This document shows positions 1-7,282 of a DNA stretch of 9,515 nucleotides, piece by piece (the stretch's first letter is position 1; every line of letters begins with the position of its first letter). The DNA comes from JBBITI01 sp037440885 (GTDB taxonomy: Bacteria > Chloroflexota > Dehalococcoidia > Dehalococcoidales > UBA2162). The stretch lies in contig JBBITI010000087.1 of the NCBI GenBank assembly GCA_037440885.1, positions 1-9,515 on the forward strand, in the 5' to 3' direction. A program made the position numbers and the translations under genes. Under the pieces are notes generated by a model. The model did not search any database, was not told where the DNA came from, and was given only the letters and a program-made list of their open reading frames with translations.

Positions 1-2
1 CC

Positions 3-845
3 ACCATGCTAAATACTCTGGGGATCGCCTATCATCAGTCCGCCGGCAACGGGCAATGCGTAGTGGATGGAGCGTTGACCAAGCGCATGGGGCCGGGATT
101 TTCTGCCCGGGGTGGAATAACTGCAGCGATGATGGCTACTAAAGGGATTACTGGAGCGCATAACATCTTTGAGGGCGAACTCGGATTGGCGACGATGTAT
201 CATCAGGGGAGATTCGACCCCTCCGCGCTTACTCAGGACCTGGGGAAGCAATTCAAAGGTGTTGATGTAGAGATGAAACCGTATCCCTGCTGTAAAGGAA
301 CCCATGGTTTCGTCGACCTGTCGCTGGCATTGATTGCTAAAAACAAAATCAGGCCTGACGAAATAAAAGAGATCCTCATTACCTGCCCGGGAATGGCTAA
401 TCTGGCTCTGCCGCTGGAAGTAAAAAGTCATCCGCGGAATGCGGTTGATTCACAGTTCAGTATCCCGTGGGCGGTGGCCGTAGTTATGGCGCGGGGGAAA
501 GCGGGGATCGACGATTTTACCGATGAAGCAATCAACCGCCGTGATATCTTGAGTGTCTGTGATAAGATTAAACTTGATATGGAAGCAGGCACAGCCGAAC
601 CGGCAAGGATACGCCACGCGCTTCAGGTAACGCTGCATGACGGCAGGGTGTTCTATGAAAAGTCGACCGGTCCGGTTGCCGGTGATACCACACTACCTTT
701 CAGTGCGTATGACAACAAGTTCCGGGATTGCGTTTCGTACGCAGTGAAACCGTTCGCTAAAGAAAAGGTAGAAGGAATTATCGAACTGGTGCATAATCTG
801 GAAGCAGTTGAAGATGTGGGTGACTTGATTCGTTTATTGAGTTAA
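3..845 (+). CDS. MmgE/PrpD family protein, C-terminal part (5' end outside window)
   Basis: The family includes 2-methylcitrate dehydratase (PrpD), cis-aconitate decarboxylase and related lyases/epimerases acting on small polycarboxylic acids in the cytoplasm. The reading frame is open to the left edge, and the first in-frame ATG (base 6) falls in the middle of the conserved fold, so it is not the start. About 280 residues are visible, against roughly 450 for a full-length member. Counting from that ATG, recognisable family blocks are the AYHQSAGNGQ segment (8-17), the KRMGPGFSARGG block (26-37), FEGELG (55-60), and the KPYPCCKGTH motif (91-100), whose Lys and His match family-conserved active-site positions. 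The gene ends with tandem stops TAA TAG (843-848), 57 bases before the first CoA-transferase, so co-transcription is likely. Family membership is secure; the substrate is not. A 2-methylcitrate role is not supported, because no prpB or prpC is seen nearby. Confidence 0.88.
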   Translation, partial: TMLNTLGIAYHQSAGNGQCVVDGALTKRMGPGFSARGGITAAMMATKGITGAHNIFEGELGLATMYHQGRFDPSALTQDLGKQFKGVDVEMKPYPCCKGTHGFVDLSLALIAKNKIRPDEIKEILITCPGMANLALPLEVKSHPRNAVDSQFSIPWAVAVVMARGKAGIDDFTDEAINRRDILSVCDKIKLDMEAGTAEPARIRHALQVTLHDGRVFYEKSTGPVAGDTTLPFSAYDNKFRDCVSYAVKPFAKEKVEGIIELVHNLEAVEDVGDLIRLLS

Positions 846-890
846 TAGTTTTTTTCATCTCCAGGATTTGCGAAGGATTGGATAAGTTAC

Positions 891-897
891 AAGGAGG
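891..897 (+). promoter_or_regulatory. Strong ribosome binding site fixing the start of the first CoA-transferase
   Basis: AAGGAGG at 891-897 lies five bases upstream of the ATG at 903. The in-frame GTG at 897, which would add two residues, overlaps this Shine-Dalgarno sequence and so cannot be the start it serves. Confidence 0.85.
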
Positions 898-902
898 TGG
901 AT

Positions 903-2141
903 ATGACCGGTCCGCTTGAGGGAATAAAAATACTTGATTTTGCCATCGCGGTAGCGGCTCCGCTCGGTGGGGCAATGCTTGCTGATATGGGCGCTGAAGT
1001 AATCAAGATCGAACGCGTTAACGGCGAGCCGCAACGGCTCGGGATGCCCGCCGGTATGGACGATGTACTGGATACCCGGATTAACGAGGGGGTTCCGGAT
1101 ACCAGTTCCTGGATTGCTTTGAACCGGGGCAAAAAAGATCTGGCGATCGATGTCCGTAATGAGAAAGGGAAAGAAGTCGTACTAAAGCTGGCCAGGGATG
1201 CAGATGTCATTCTGGAAAGCTTTCGACCCGGCGTAATGGAGCGCCTCGGACTGGGTTACGATGTTATTTCCGGGATCAACCCGAAAGTCATCTACTGTTC
1301 TTTTACCGGCTTCGGACAATCCGGACCTCTGGCACACCGGGCGGGTGGTGACATGTGGACCCAGGCCATGTCCGGGATGGTTGCCGAAGGCGCCCATCCC
1401 AACGGTCATCCGCAGATGCTGCCCCAGGGGATTGTCGACCATACCAGTGGTATGCTGGTGGCTTATGGCATCATGACTGCCCTGTACGTGCGGGAAAAGG
1501 CGGGTATCGGGCAGCAGATATTTGTGAATAATCTGGATGCTGGCATGTATCTCCAGTTCAGTGCTCTGGCCGGTTATTTAATGGAGCACCGCACTCCAAA
1601 AACTATGGACCGGGATATGGGGGGACAGGCACCTCCTTACGGTCCGTATACAGCCAAAGATGGTGATGTGCTGACCATCTTTGGTACCGATCCGTTATGG
1701 CCGGCCTTCTGTAAACTGCTGGGTGTCGAACACCTGGCGGACGATCCGCGCTTTGTTAACGATAGAGTTCGCCGCCAGCACCGCCGGGAAGTAGACGAAT
1801 TACTGGATGAAGCTTTCCGCAAAAAAACGCGCTCCGACTGGGCGGCGATATTCAGAGAAGCCCGGATGCGTTGCGATCCCTGCCTTACTTATGAAGAACT
1901 ATGCAAGCACCCCCAGGTGGAAGCAAATGATATCATCTACACTACGAACCACCCGGTACGCGGTGAAATAAAGATGCTTGGGATACCCGTCAAGTTGGAG
2001 AAAACGCCCGGGCATCCCCGGGGTCCGGCGCCTCTGTTAGGAGAACATACTGAATCGTTATTGAGTGGACTGGGTTATGCAGCCGAAGAGATTGCCCGCA
2101 TGGAAGCGGAAAAAATTATAAGGGTCGTGCCCCGGAAATGA
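903..2141 (+). CDS. CaiB/BaiF family (class III) CoA-transferase, copy 1
   Basis: Predicted to move CoA between a CoA donor such as succinyl-CoA and a free carboxylic acid, activating the substrate without ATP. The 412-residue product has the family N-terminus (LEGIKILDF at 5-13, then GAEVIKIE at 30-37) and the FGQSGP turn (137-142). The likely catalytic Asp is D179 in the GIVDHTSG segment, corresponding to the Asp that forms the aspartyl-CoA thioester in formyl-CoA transferase. The C-terminal APLLGEHT signature lies at 376-383. The stretch after the KIE motif (about 38-72) is longer than in many members, and a CDPC pair (324-327) sits in the small-domain region. Start ATG 903 is chosen over GTG 897 because of the strong ribosome binding site. 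Only seven bases separate its stop from the next gene, and the two are probably co-translated. The family call is firm; the acid substrate is unknown. Confidence 0.93.
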   Translation: MTGPLEGIKILDFAIAVAAPLGGAMLADMGAEVIKIERVNGEPQRLGMPAGMDDVLDTRINEGVPDTSSWIALNRGKKDLAIDVRNEKGKEVVLKLARDADVILESFRPGVMERLGLGYDVISGINPKVIYCSFTGFGQSGPLAHRAGGDMWTQAMSGMVAEGAHPNGHPQMLPQGIVDHTSGMLVAYGIMTALYVREKAGIGQQIFVNNLDAGMYLQFSALAGYLMEHRTPKTMDRDMGGQAPPYGPYTAKDGDVLTIFGTDPLWPAFCKLLGVEHLADDPRFVNDRVRRQHRREVDELLDEAFRKKTRSDWAAIFREARMRCDPCLTYEELCKHPQVEANDIIYTTNHPVRGEIKMLGIPVKLEKTPGHPRGPAPLLGEHTESLLSGLGYAAEEIARMEAEKIIRVVPRK

Positions 2142-2148
2142 GCAACAG

Positions 2149-3348
2149 ATGACAACCGGAGCTTTTACGGGAATAAGGGTACTGGATTGTACCCAGGGAA
2201 TAGGCGGCCCTTACTGCACCAAACTACTGGCGGATTTCGGTGCTGAGGTTATAAAAATTGAACCTCCCGACGGAGACAGGACCAGAAAGATGGGGCCTTT
2301 TCCCGGTGACCGGACTGATCAGGAATGCAGTGGTACGTTTTTCTATCTGAATACGAATAAAAAGAGCATAACCCTGGACTTGAATATCGCCCGGGGAGCC
2401 GCTATCCTGAAGAAACTACTGGAAACAGCAGACGTTTTTGTGGAGAATTTCAGCCCGGGTTTTTTGGAGAAGCGCGGTCTCAGTGCTGAGGAATTGAAGA
2501 AGCAGAATCCGAAGTTGATTGTAATTTCTATTTCCGCGTTCGGACAGACAGGCCCCTATCGTGATTATCAAGCGAACAATCTGACGGTTTCCGGGATGGG
2601 TGGGGTGATGTATACAATGCGTCCCGGGAAAAAACCGACCGACCGCCCGGTAAAAGCGGGAGGTTATCAGGCGGAATACTCTACCGGCGTCTTGAGCTTT
2701 ATCGCCATTGTGGGTGCGCTCATGCATGCTGATTTAAGTCACAAAAGCATCACTGTTGATATAAGTGCCATGGAGTGTGTGGTGAGTTCCTTGATGGGGA
2801 ATATCTCGGAATATTCATATCTCGGTCTCAGCCGGAGGACCAATCCTTACCCGATCCACGGTTATCCTCAGGGAGATGCTGCCAGGTGTAAAGACGGCTG
2901 GATCAGTTTGACGCCCGGCATTGGAGGCGCCCCGAATATCGCTTTCTTGATAGAAAAACCGGAATTAGAAGAGACCCCGTTGCTTGCCGAACCGCGTGCC
3001 AGGATGGCCGAACCGGAGAAATTCGATGAATTGATCCGCCCCTGGTTGTTGGAACATGACAAATGGGAGATAACCAGGCTTGCCCAGGAATTAAGGCTGG
3101 CTTTCACTCCGGTGCTCAGTCCGCAGGAGTTAATCGAAGATGAACAGCTCAAGGCGAGGGAATTTTTTACTTCGGCGGAACATCCCCGGATGGGTCGGGT
3201 GCAGTATCCGGGTACGATAGCCAGACTGAGCGAAACACCCGGGAAAGCAGGAAGAGCTCCTCTCCTCGGGGAACACAATGAAGATATCTACGGAGCGATT
3301 TTTCCAAAGCATGAATTAGACGATTTAAGGGCGGCAAAAGTCATCTAA
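2149..3348 (+). CDS. CaiB/BaiF family CoA-transferase, copy 2 (Glu at the catalytic Asp position)
   Basis: A 399-residue class III CoA-transferase homologue with FTGIRVLD (6-13), GAEVIKIE (31-38), the VENFSPG segment (98-104), FGQTGP (131-136) and APLLGEHN (370-377). In the region that normally supplies the thioester-forming Asp, this protein reads GGYQAEYSTG (171-180), putting Glu176 where copies 1 and 3 have Asp. A Glu might still form an acyl-CoA intermediate. Alternatively, this chain may be a structural or substrate-binding partner, as in the two-gene CoA-transferase BbsEF of anaerobic toluene degradation. The ATG at 2149 follows the previous stop by seven bases with no clear ribosome binding site, which suggests translational coupling to copy 1. 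The next gene starts 16 bases downstream. Family membership is firm; the function of this individual copy is uncertain. Confidence 0.92.
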   Translation: MTTGAFTGIRVLDCTQGIGGPYCTKLLADFGAEVIKIEPPDGDRTRKMGPFPGDRTDQECSGTFFYLNTNKKSITLDLNIARGAAILKKLLETADVFVENFSPGFLEKRGLSAEELKKQNPKLIVISISAFGQTGPYRDYQANNLTVSGMGGVMYTMRPGKKPTDRPVKAGGYQAEYSTGVLSFIAIVGALMHADLSHKSITVDISAMECVVSSLMGNISEYSYLGLSRRTNPYPIHGYPQGDAARCKDGWISLTPGIGGAPNIAFLIEKPELEETPLLAEPRARMAEPEKFDELIRPWLLEHDKWEITRLAQELRLAFTPVLSPQELIEDEQLKAREFFTSAEHPRMGRVQYPGTIARLSETPGKAGRAPLLGEHNEDIYGAIFPKHELDDLRAAKVI

Positions 3349-3353
3349 ACCTG

Positions 3354-3357
3354 AGGA
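3354..3357 (+). promoter_or_regulatory. Ribosome binding site supporting a GTG start
   Basis: GAGG at 3354-3357, seven bases ahead of GTG 3365, supports this non-ATG start for the third CoA-transferase. The protein beginning there has the expected family N-terminus, with no earlier ATG in the 16-base gap. Confidence 0.65.
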
Positions 3358-3364
3358 TTGAAAA

Positions 3365-4708
3365 GTGGCATACAAACTACTGGACGGTATCCGAGTAATT
3401 GATCTGACGATGGTCTTCGCCGGTCCTGTATGTTCCAAGATACTAGCCGAGATGGGTGCCGAGGTCATCAAGATCGAGTCCACGCAGCGAGCCGATACTT
3501 TCACCCGGGCAAATGTTTACCCGGATAATGTACCGGGAGAAGACAACTGGAACCAGGGGTCAAATTTCCACTCTTTAAATGCCGGGAAGTACGGAATTTC
3601 GCTTAACCTGGGAGATGAGCGGGGACGCGCCATCTTCAAGCGGTTGGTTCAAATAAGTAATGTAGTCGTAGAAAATTTTTCACCGCGAGTGATGGAGCAC
3701 TGGGGGCTGAATTACGCAGCTTTGAAGACCATAAAAACGGATATTATCATGGCCTCGATCAGCGGCCTGGGGCATTACGGTCCCTTGCGGGATTTTTATA
3801 TGTATGTTCCCGGGATGGAGGGGATGGGTGGATTGACCCATCTAACCGGCCATCCCGGCGAAGAGCCGCTGCTGACCGGACATGCCTATGGTGATTGGGT
3901 CACCGGAGTGAATGCGGCGGCGGCATTGATGGTAGCCTTGTTCTATCACCGGAAAACAGGTCAAGGACAGTACATCGATCTTTCCGGTCGGGAAGCTGTA
4001 GCTTGCCATGCGGGAGATATCATCATGGACCATACCCTGAATAACAGCGATCCCGGGATGACGGGAAACCTGGATCGTGAGGGAGTGCCGCATGGTTGTT
4101 ACCGGTGCAAGGGTGAGGACCGGTGGATCAATATTGCGGTTGAGGACGAATTGCAATGGCAAGCTTTCTGCAAGGTCGCCGGTCATGAAGAGTGGACGGG
4201 CGATGCAAGGTTCAAGGATGCAGCCAGCCGGCGGGAACATCACGTAGAACTGGATCAATTGATCGAAGACTGGACAGTGCAGAAAGATAACCGGGAGTTG
4301 ATGATTCAACTGCAAAACGTCGGGATACCGGCGGGGGCAGTTTTTGATATGCGGGACATTAATCTGGACCCCCATTTGCAATCTCGCCAATATTTTCATG
4401 TAATTGATCACGGTAAAGGGACGGGAAAACGACTGATCGGGAGCCAGATGCCGGCAAAATTCAGCGGCGCTGAATCTTTTGTCCCGAAGCGGGCGCCTCG
4501 TTTTGCCGAAGATGATCAATATGTGTTTGGCGAATTATTAAAAATGACCGGGGTGGAAATGGAAGCCCTGATGAAGGACAAGGTGATCGGCGGGCTACCT
4601 GCATTCACGAAGGGAAGACCTACACGGACTGAATTGATATCAGGGCAAGGGTCCGGCTGGTTCGACCCTGATTACAAGGAAGAAATAGCCCGGCGCTACG
4701 GAATATAA
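3365..4708 (+). CDS. CaiB/BaiF family CoA-transferase, copy 3
   Basis: A 447-residue class III CoA-transferase homologue, the longest of the three here. Motifs in order are LLDGIRVIDLT (5-15), AGPVCSKILAEMGAEVIKIE (19-38), VENFSPRVM (102-110), the HAYGDWVTG segment (173-181) with probable catalytic Asp177, and the small-domain segment VGIPAGAVFDMRD (319-331). The family core ends near residue 410 (KDKVIGG), and a tail of about 37 residues follows, ending in DPDYKEEIARRYGI. That tail is absent from copies 1 and 2. Translation probably starts at GTG 3365 behind GAGG. It is the last gene of the first block; a 179-base gap without a clear terminator follows. It likely activates, or transfers CoA between, pathway acids. 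Whether it works alone or with the other two copies cannot be told from sequence. Confidence 0.92.
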   Translation: MAYKLLDGIRVIDLTMVFAGPVCSKILAEMGAEVIKIESTQRADTFTRANVYPDNVPGEDNWNQGSNFHSLNAGKYGISLNLGDERGRAIFKRLVQISNVVVENFSPRVMEHWGLNYAALKTIKTDIIMASISGLGHYGPLRDFYMYVPGMEGMGGLTHLTGHPGEEPLLTGHAYGDWVTGVNAAAALMVALFYHRKTGQGQYIDLSGREAVACHAGDIIMDHTLNNSDPGMTGNLDREGVPHGCYRCKGEDRWINIAVEDELQWQAFCKVAGHEEWTGDARFKDAASRREHHVELDQLIEDWTVQKDNRELMIQLQNVGIPAGAVFDMRDINLDPHLQSRQYFHVIDHGKGTGKRLIGSQMPAKFSGAESFVPKRAPRFAEDDQYVFGELLKMTGVEMEALMKDKVIGGLPAFTKGRPTRTELISGQGSGWFDPDYKEEIARRYGI

Positions 4709-4811
4709 CATTCATCAAGGACGACAGAGGATGGTTGAGGCAGGCATAGCCCTTGAACTGATAGCTGAGATGAGGTCGGCATTCGGTCTGAAGCCGCCCT
4801 ATCACCGTATT

Positions 4812-4838
4812 TTGTGAGGAACATTATAATAATATAAT
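4812..4838 (+). promoter_or_regulatory. Candidate sigma-A-type promoter for the dehydrogenase block
   Basis: TTGTGA (4812-4817) could serve as -35 and TATAAT (4833-4838) as -10, with a 15-base spacer, somewhat short. A second perfect TATAAT lies at 4825-4830. The segment is markedly more AT-rich than its surroundings and sits 50 bases ahead of the dehydrogenase start. This is a motif-based prediction only. Confidence 0.4.
4823..4838. repeat. AT-rich palindrome overlapping the candidate -10 box
   Basis: Arms ATTATA (4823-4828) and TATAAT (4833-4838) are exact reverse complements around a four-base centre, ATAA. The size and AT content would suit an operator for a dimeric regulator such as the MarR protein at the right end. 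An AT-rich palindrome this short can also arise by chance. Confidence 0.35.
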
Positions 4839-4887
4839 TTGCCACGATCACTATGATTACAAGATATCGCGGCTCAGGCAGGTGGAA

Positions 4888-6021
4888 ATGAATCTTGATT
4901 TTACAGAAGAACAACTAATGCTACGGGAAGCCGCCCGTGATTACCTGGTCAAGAATTTCCCGAAAAAGACCGTCCGGCAACTTGAAGAAAGCGAAAAAGG
5001 ATATTCTCCCGAATCCTGGCGAGAGATGGCGGAGATGGGGTGGCTGGGTCTGGTAATTCCGGAACAGTACGGCGGTTCCGGAATGAGTTTCCAGGATTTG
5101 GCGGTCTTGCTTGAAGAGATGGGACGAGCTTGCTTGCCGGGGCCCTTCTTTTCTACGGTCGTTCTGGGAGCGTTGCCGGTGCTTGATCTGGGAACGGATG
5201 AGCAGAGAGTAAAGTATCTCCCGGGTATTGCGCGCGGCGAATTGATCTTCACCCTGGCACTGACCGAAGAAAGCGCCCGTTATGACGCAAAGGGAGTAAA
5301 GTTAAAAGCCATCCGTGATAAAGACAGTTTTATGTTGACCGGACTGAAGCTTTTTGTTCCCGATGCTCATGTTGCTGATTACATTATTTGTGCCGCCCGT
5401 ACGCATGACGGAGAGAATCCGGAAGACGGGATCACGATGTTCATCGTCGATGCCAGGAGCCCCGGCATAAGGTGCACCCTTTTAAAAACTATTGCAAACG
5501 ACAAGTTGTGCGAGATGGTTTTCGATAATGTCCGAGTGCCCCGTGAGGGCATTCTGGGAAGTGTAGATCAGGGCTGGCCGTTACTGGAGAAAATAATTCG
5601 CCGGGCAGCGGCAGCAAAGTGTTGTGATATGGCTGGTAGTCTGCAGCAGGTTTTTGAAATGACACTGGCTTATGCCAAGGATAGAGTAGCCTTCGGCCAG
5701 CCGATCGGCAGTTTCCAGGCGGTACAGCATCACTGTGCTAACATGGCCATCGATGTGAACGGTACGATGTTATCGGCTTACCAGGCGGCCTGGAAGGTGA
5801 GTGAGGGTATGCCTTGCGATTGGGAAGTTGCCGTCGCCAAAGCCTGGGCCAGTGCCGCCTGTCCCCGGGTCATAGCACTGGCACACCAGATCCACGGTGC
5901 GATCGGGACGACGATGGATCACGACCTGCATTACTACACGCGGCGCACCAAAGCGGCCGAGTCCGCATTCGGGGATACCGATTATTATCAGCGGCAGGTT
6001 GCCCGGGAGATTAGTGCTTAG
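4888..6021 (+). CDS. Acyl-CoA dehydrogenase family protein, subunit lacking the catalytic glutamate
   Basis: A 377-residue flavoprotein of the acyl-CoA dehydrogenase fold, with helical N-terminal domain MNLDFTEEQ onward, ALTEESARYD (124-133) at the usual flavin/substrate segment, and C-terminal domain motifs DRVAFGQPIGSFQAVQHHCA and QIHGAIGTTMDHDLHYYTRR. The usual catalytic base is missing: the C-terminal loop reads AFGDTDYYQR with Gly362 at the medium-chain enzyme Glu position, and the alternative helix-G position is Ala240 (IIRRAAAAK). ALTEE also replaces the common ALTEP. Such chains typically act as the non-catalytic half of two-gene dehydrogenases, such as the FadE26/FadE27-type steroid side-chain enzymes and PimC/PimD of pimelate degradation. 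The partner gene begins 11 bases downstream. ATG 4888 is preferred over GTG 4882, which lies too close to the possible CAGG (4875-4878) and AGGTGG (4880-4885) elements. The fold is certain; the partner role is inferred. Confidence 0.92.
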   Translation: MNLDFTEEQLMLREAARDYLVKNFPKKTVRQLEESEKGYSPESWREMAEMGWLGLVIPEQYGGSGMSFQDLAVLLEEMGRACLPGPFFSTVVLGALPVLDLGTDEQRVKYLPGIARGELIFTLALTEESARYDAKGVKLKAIRDKDSFMLTGLKLFVPDAHVADYIICAARTHDGENPEDGITMFIVDARSPGIRCTLLKTIANDKLCEMVFDNVRVPREGILGSVDQGWPLLEKIIRRAAAAKCCDMAGSLQQVFEMTLAYAKDRVAFGQPIGSFQAVQHHCANMAIDVNGTMLSAYQAAWKVSEGMPCDWEVAVAKAWASAACPRVIALAHQIHGAIGTTMDHDLHYYTRRTKAAESAFGDTDYYQRQVAREISA

Positions 6022-6032
6022 GAGCTTATGAA

Positions 6033-7232
6033 ATGGATTTTAGTATCGCAAGTACGCCCGAAGAAGAAAAATTCCGTTTAGAAGTGCAGCAATTTCTCAA
6101 AGAAGAAGCAACTGACATCGAAATCATGTCAAATACTAGAGGCGCGGCACGTAATGATGAAAGTAACCTGGCGACCCGCCGTATTGCCCGCAAACTGGGA
6201 GAGCGGGGTTGGTTGTCCCTGACCTGGCCGGAGGAGTACGGCGGACGCGGCGCGGCCGGTATACCGTTGAAGCTGGTCTACACCGACGAATCTTCAAAAG
6301 CAAATCTCCCGGGTGTGAACGGGTTTGGTCTGGAAATGCTGGCCCCTATCCTGCTGGGGCACGGTACGGAGGAACAGAAAAGGAGATTTCTGATACCGTT
6401 AGGGAAGGGAGAAGTCTTCTGGTGCGAAGGATTCAGCGAACCGAACGCCGGTTCGGATCTGTTTTCGCTGCAAACAAAAGCCGTCGATGCCGGAGACCAT
6501 TTTATCGTCAACGGGCAAAAAATCTGGACGACCGGGGCGCACCGGTCAGACTGGGGTTTCTTCCTGGTGCGAACCGACCCGAACGCTCCCAAAAAACACC
6601 TCGGCTTGAGTTTTATCTTGATTGACATGAAAACACCGGGTGTGACGGTGAAGCCCATCCAGAACATGGCCGGGGTTTATGATTTTTGTGAAACTTTCCT
6701 TGATGACGTAAAAGTACCGAAGGACAATCTGATCGGTAATCTCAATGAAGGAGCGAAAGTTGCGGGAGCCTTGCTAAATGCCGAAAGGTCGAGCCTGATC
6801 CTGGTGGGCAGCGGGGCGCGCCGGTCAGCCGACCGCCTGTTGAAATACATGAAAGAAGCTGAAGCCACCGGAGCTTTGAGAGGAGAAAAAGAAGTGTGGC
6901 TTTCTAAGATGGCCGATGTGGCGATCAAATCGGAAATCGCCGGCCTGTTCGGGAAATATGCCTACTGGTTGCAGACCCGAGGTAAAGATTATACTTTAAT
7001 GGCTTCTCTCGGCAAGGTATTCAGTTCGGAACTCAACCAGCAAATTGTCGACCTGGGAACCCAGCTTCTCGGTCTTCACGGGCAATTGATGAGGGGTTCG
7101 AAATGGGCCTGGCAGGACGGGCTCATCGGCCAGACTTATTTGAACAGCCATCAATCAAGATTACTGGGCGGCAGTTCGGAAATACAAAGGACGACGATTG
7201 CGACACGCGGTCTGGGCTTGCCCCGGCGTTGA
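6033..7232 (+). CDS. Acyl-CoA dehydrogenase, catalytic-type subunit
   Basis: Predicted to introduce the alpha,beta double bond into an acyl-CoA, passing electrons from FAD to an electron-transfer flavoprotein not encoded here. The 399-residue product shows WPEEYGGRG near residue 70, the flavin-contact segment CEGFSEPNAGSD (131-142), NGQKIWTTGAH, and the C-terminus GGSSEIQRTTIA followed by RGLGLPRR. The medium-chain-type Glu position is Gly379, but Glu251 in the LLNAERSSL segment aligns with the helix-G base of isovaleryl-CoA dehydrogenase and FadE26-type subunits. This chain can therefore provide the base that the preceding subunit lacks. AGGAG at 6020-6024 overlaps the previous stop and lies eight bases before ATG 6033; an out-of-frame ATG at 6028 opens only a short frame. 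The close spacing supports a stoichiometric heteromer. The family is certain; the substrate is unknown but probably bulky, cyclic or dicarboxylic. Confidence 0.93.
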   Translation: MDFSIASTPEEEKFRLEVQQFLKEEATDIEIMSNTRGAARNDESNLATRRIARKLGERGWLSLTWPEEYGGRGAAGIPLKLVYTDESSKANLPGVNGFGLEMLAPILLGHGTEEQKRRFLIPLGKGEVFWCEGFSEPNAGSDLFSLQTKAVDAGDHFIVNGQKIWTTGAHRSDWGFFLVRTDPNAPKKHLGLSFILIDMKTPGVTVKPIQNMAGVYDFCETFLDDVKVPKDNLIGNLNEGAKVAGALLNAERSSLILVGSGARRSADRLLKYMKEAEATGALRGEKEVWLSKMADVAIKSEIAGLFGKYAYWLQTRGKDYTLMASLGKVFSSELNQQIVDLGTQLLGLHGQLMRGSKWAWQDGLIGQTYLNSHQSRLLGGSSEIQRTTIATRGLGLPRR

Positions 7233-7282
7233 GAATGGTTTATTGTTAGTAGATAAAAAACGAGATGATAGGAGGATAACGA

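Larger units (their letters stand above)
4709..4887 (+). other. Intergenic gap between CoA-transferase and dehydrogenase blocks
   Basis: This is the longest non-coding stretch of the window. It contains an open frame of only 28 codons (4731-4817) with no recognisable product, a weak bulged stem (CGGC-A-TTC / GAAGCCG, 4777-4796) that lacks a following T-run, and an AT-rich segment (4821-4840) with two TATAAT hexamers. No intrinsic terminator is visible, so read-through from the upstream genes is possible. Confidence 0.6.

Noticed and set aside
3..845. Calling the first gene prpD (2-methylcitrate dehydratase)
   Set aside because: Only the C-terminal part is visible, the family covers several reactions, and no methylcitrate-cycle partner genes are present.
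3842..4519. Long minus-strand open frame (225 codons) inside the third CoA-transferase
   Set aside because: It is antisense to a gene with clear family motifs throughout, its translation resembles no known fold, and it has no fitting context. It is a by-product of codon bias.
4777..4796. Possible terminator stem after the third CoA-transferase
   Set aside because: The stem has only seven pairs with a bulged A, and no T-run follows directly, so it does not meet the form of an intrinsic terminator.
4731..4817. 28-codon open frame in the intergenic gap, starting MVEAGIALEL
   Set aside because: The purine-rich AGAGG abuts the ATG with no spacing, the product is not recognisable, and frames this short occur by chance. 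A decayed gene fragment remains possible but unsupported.
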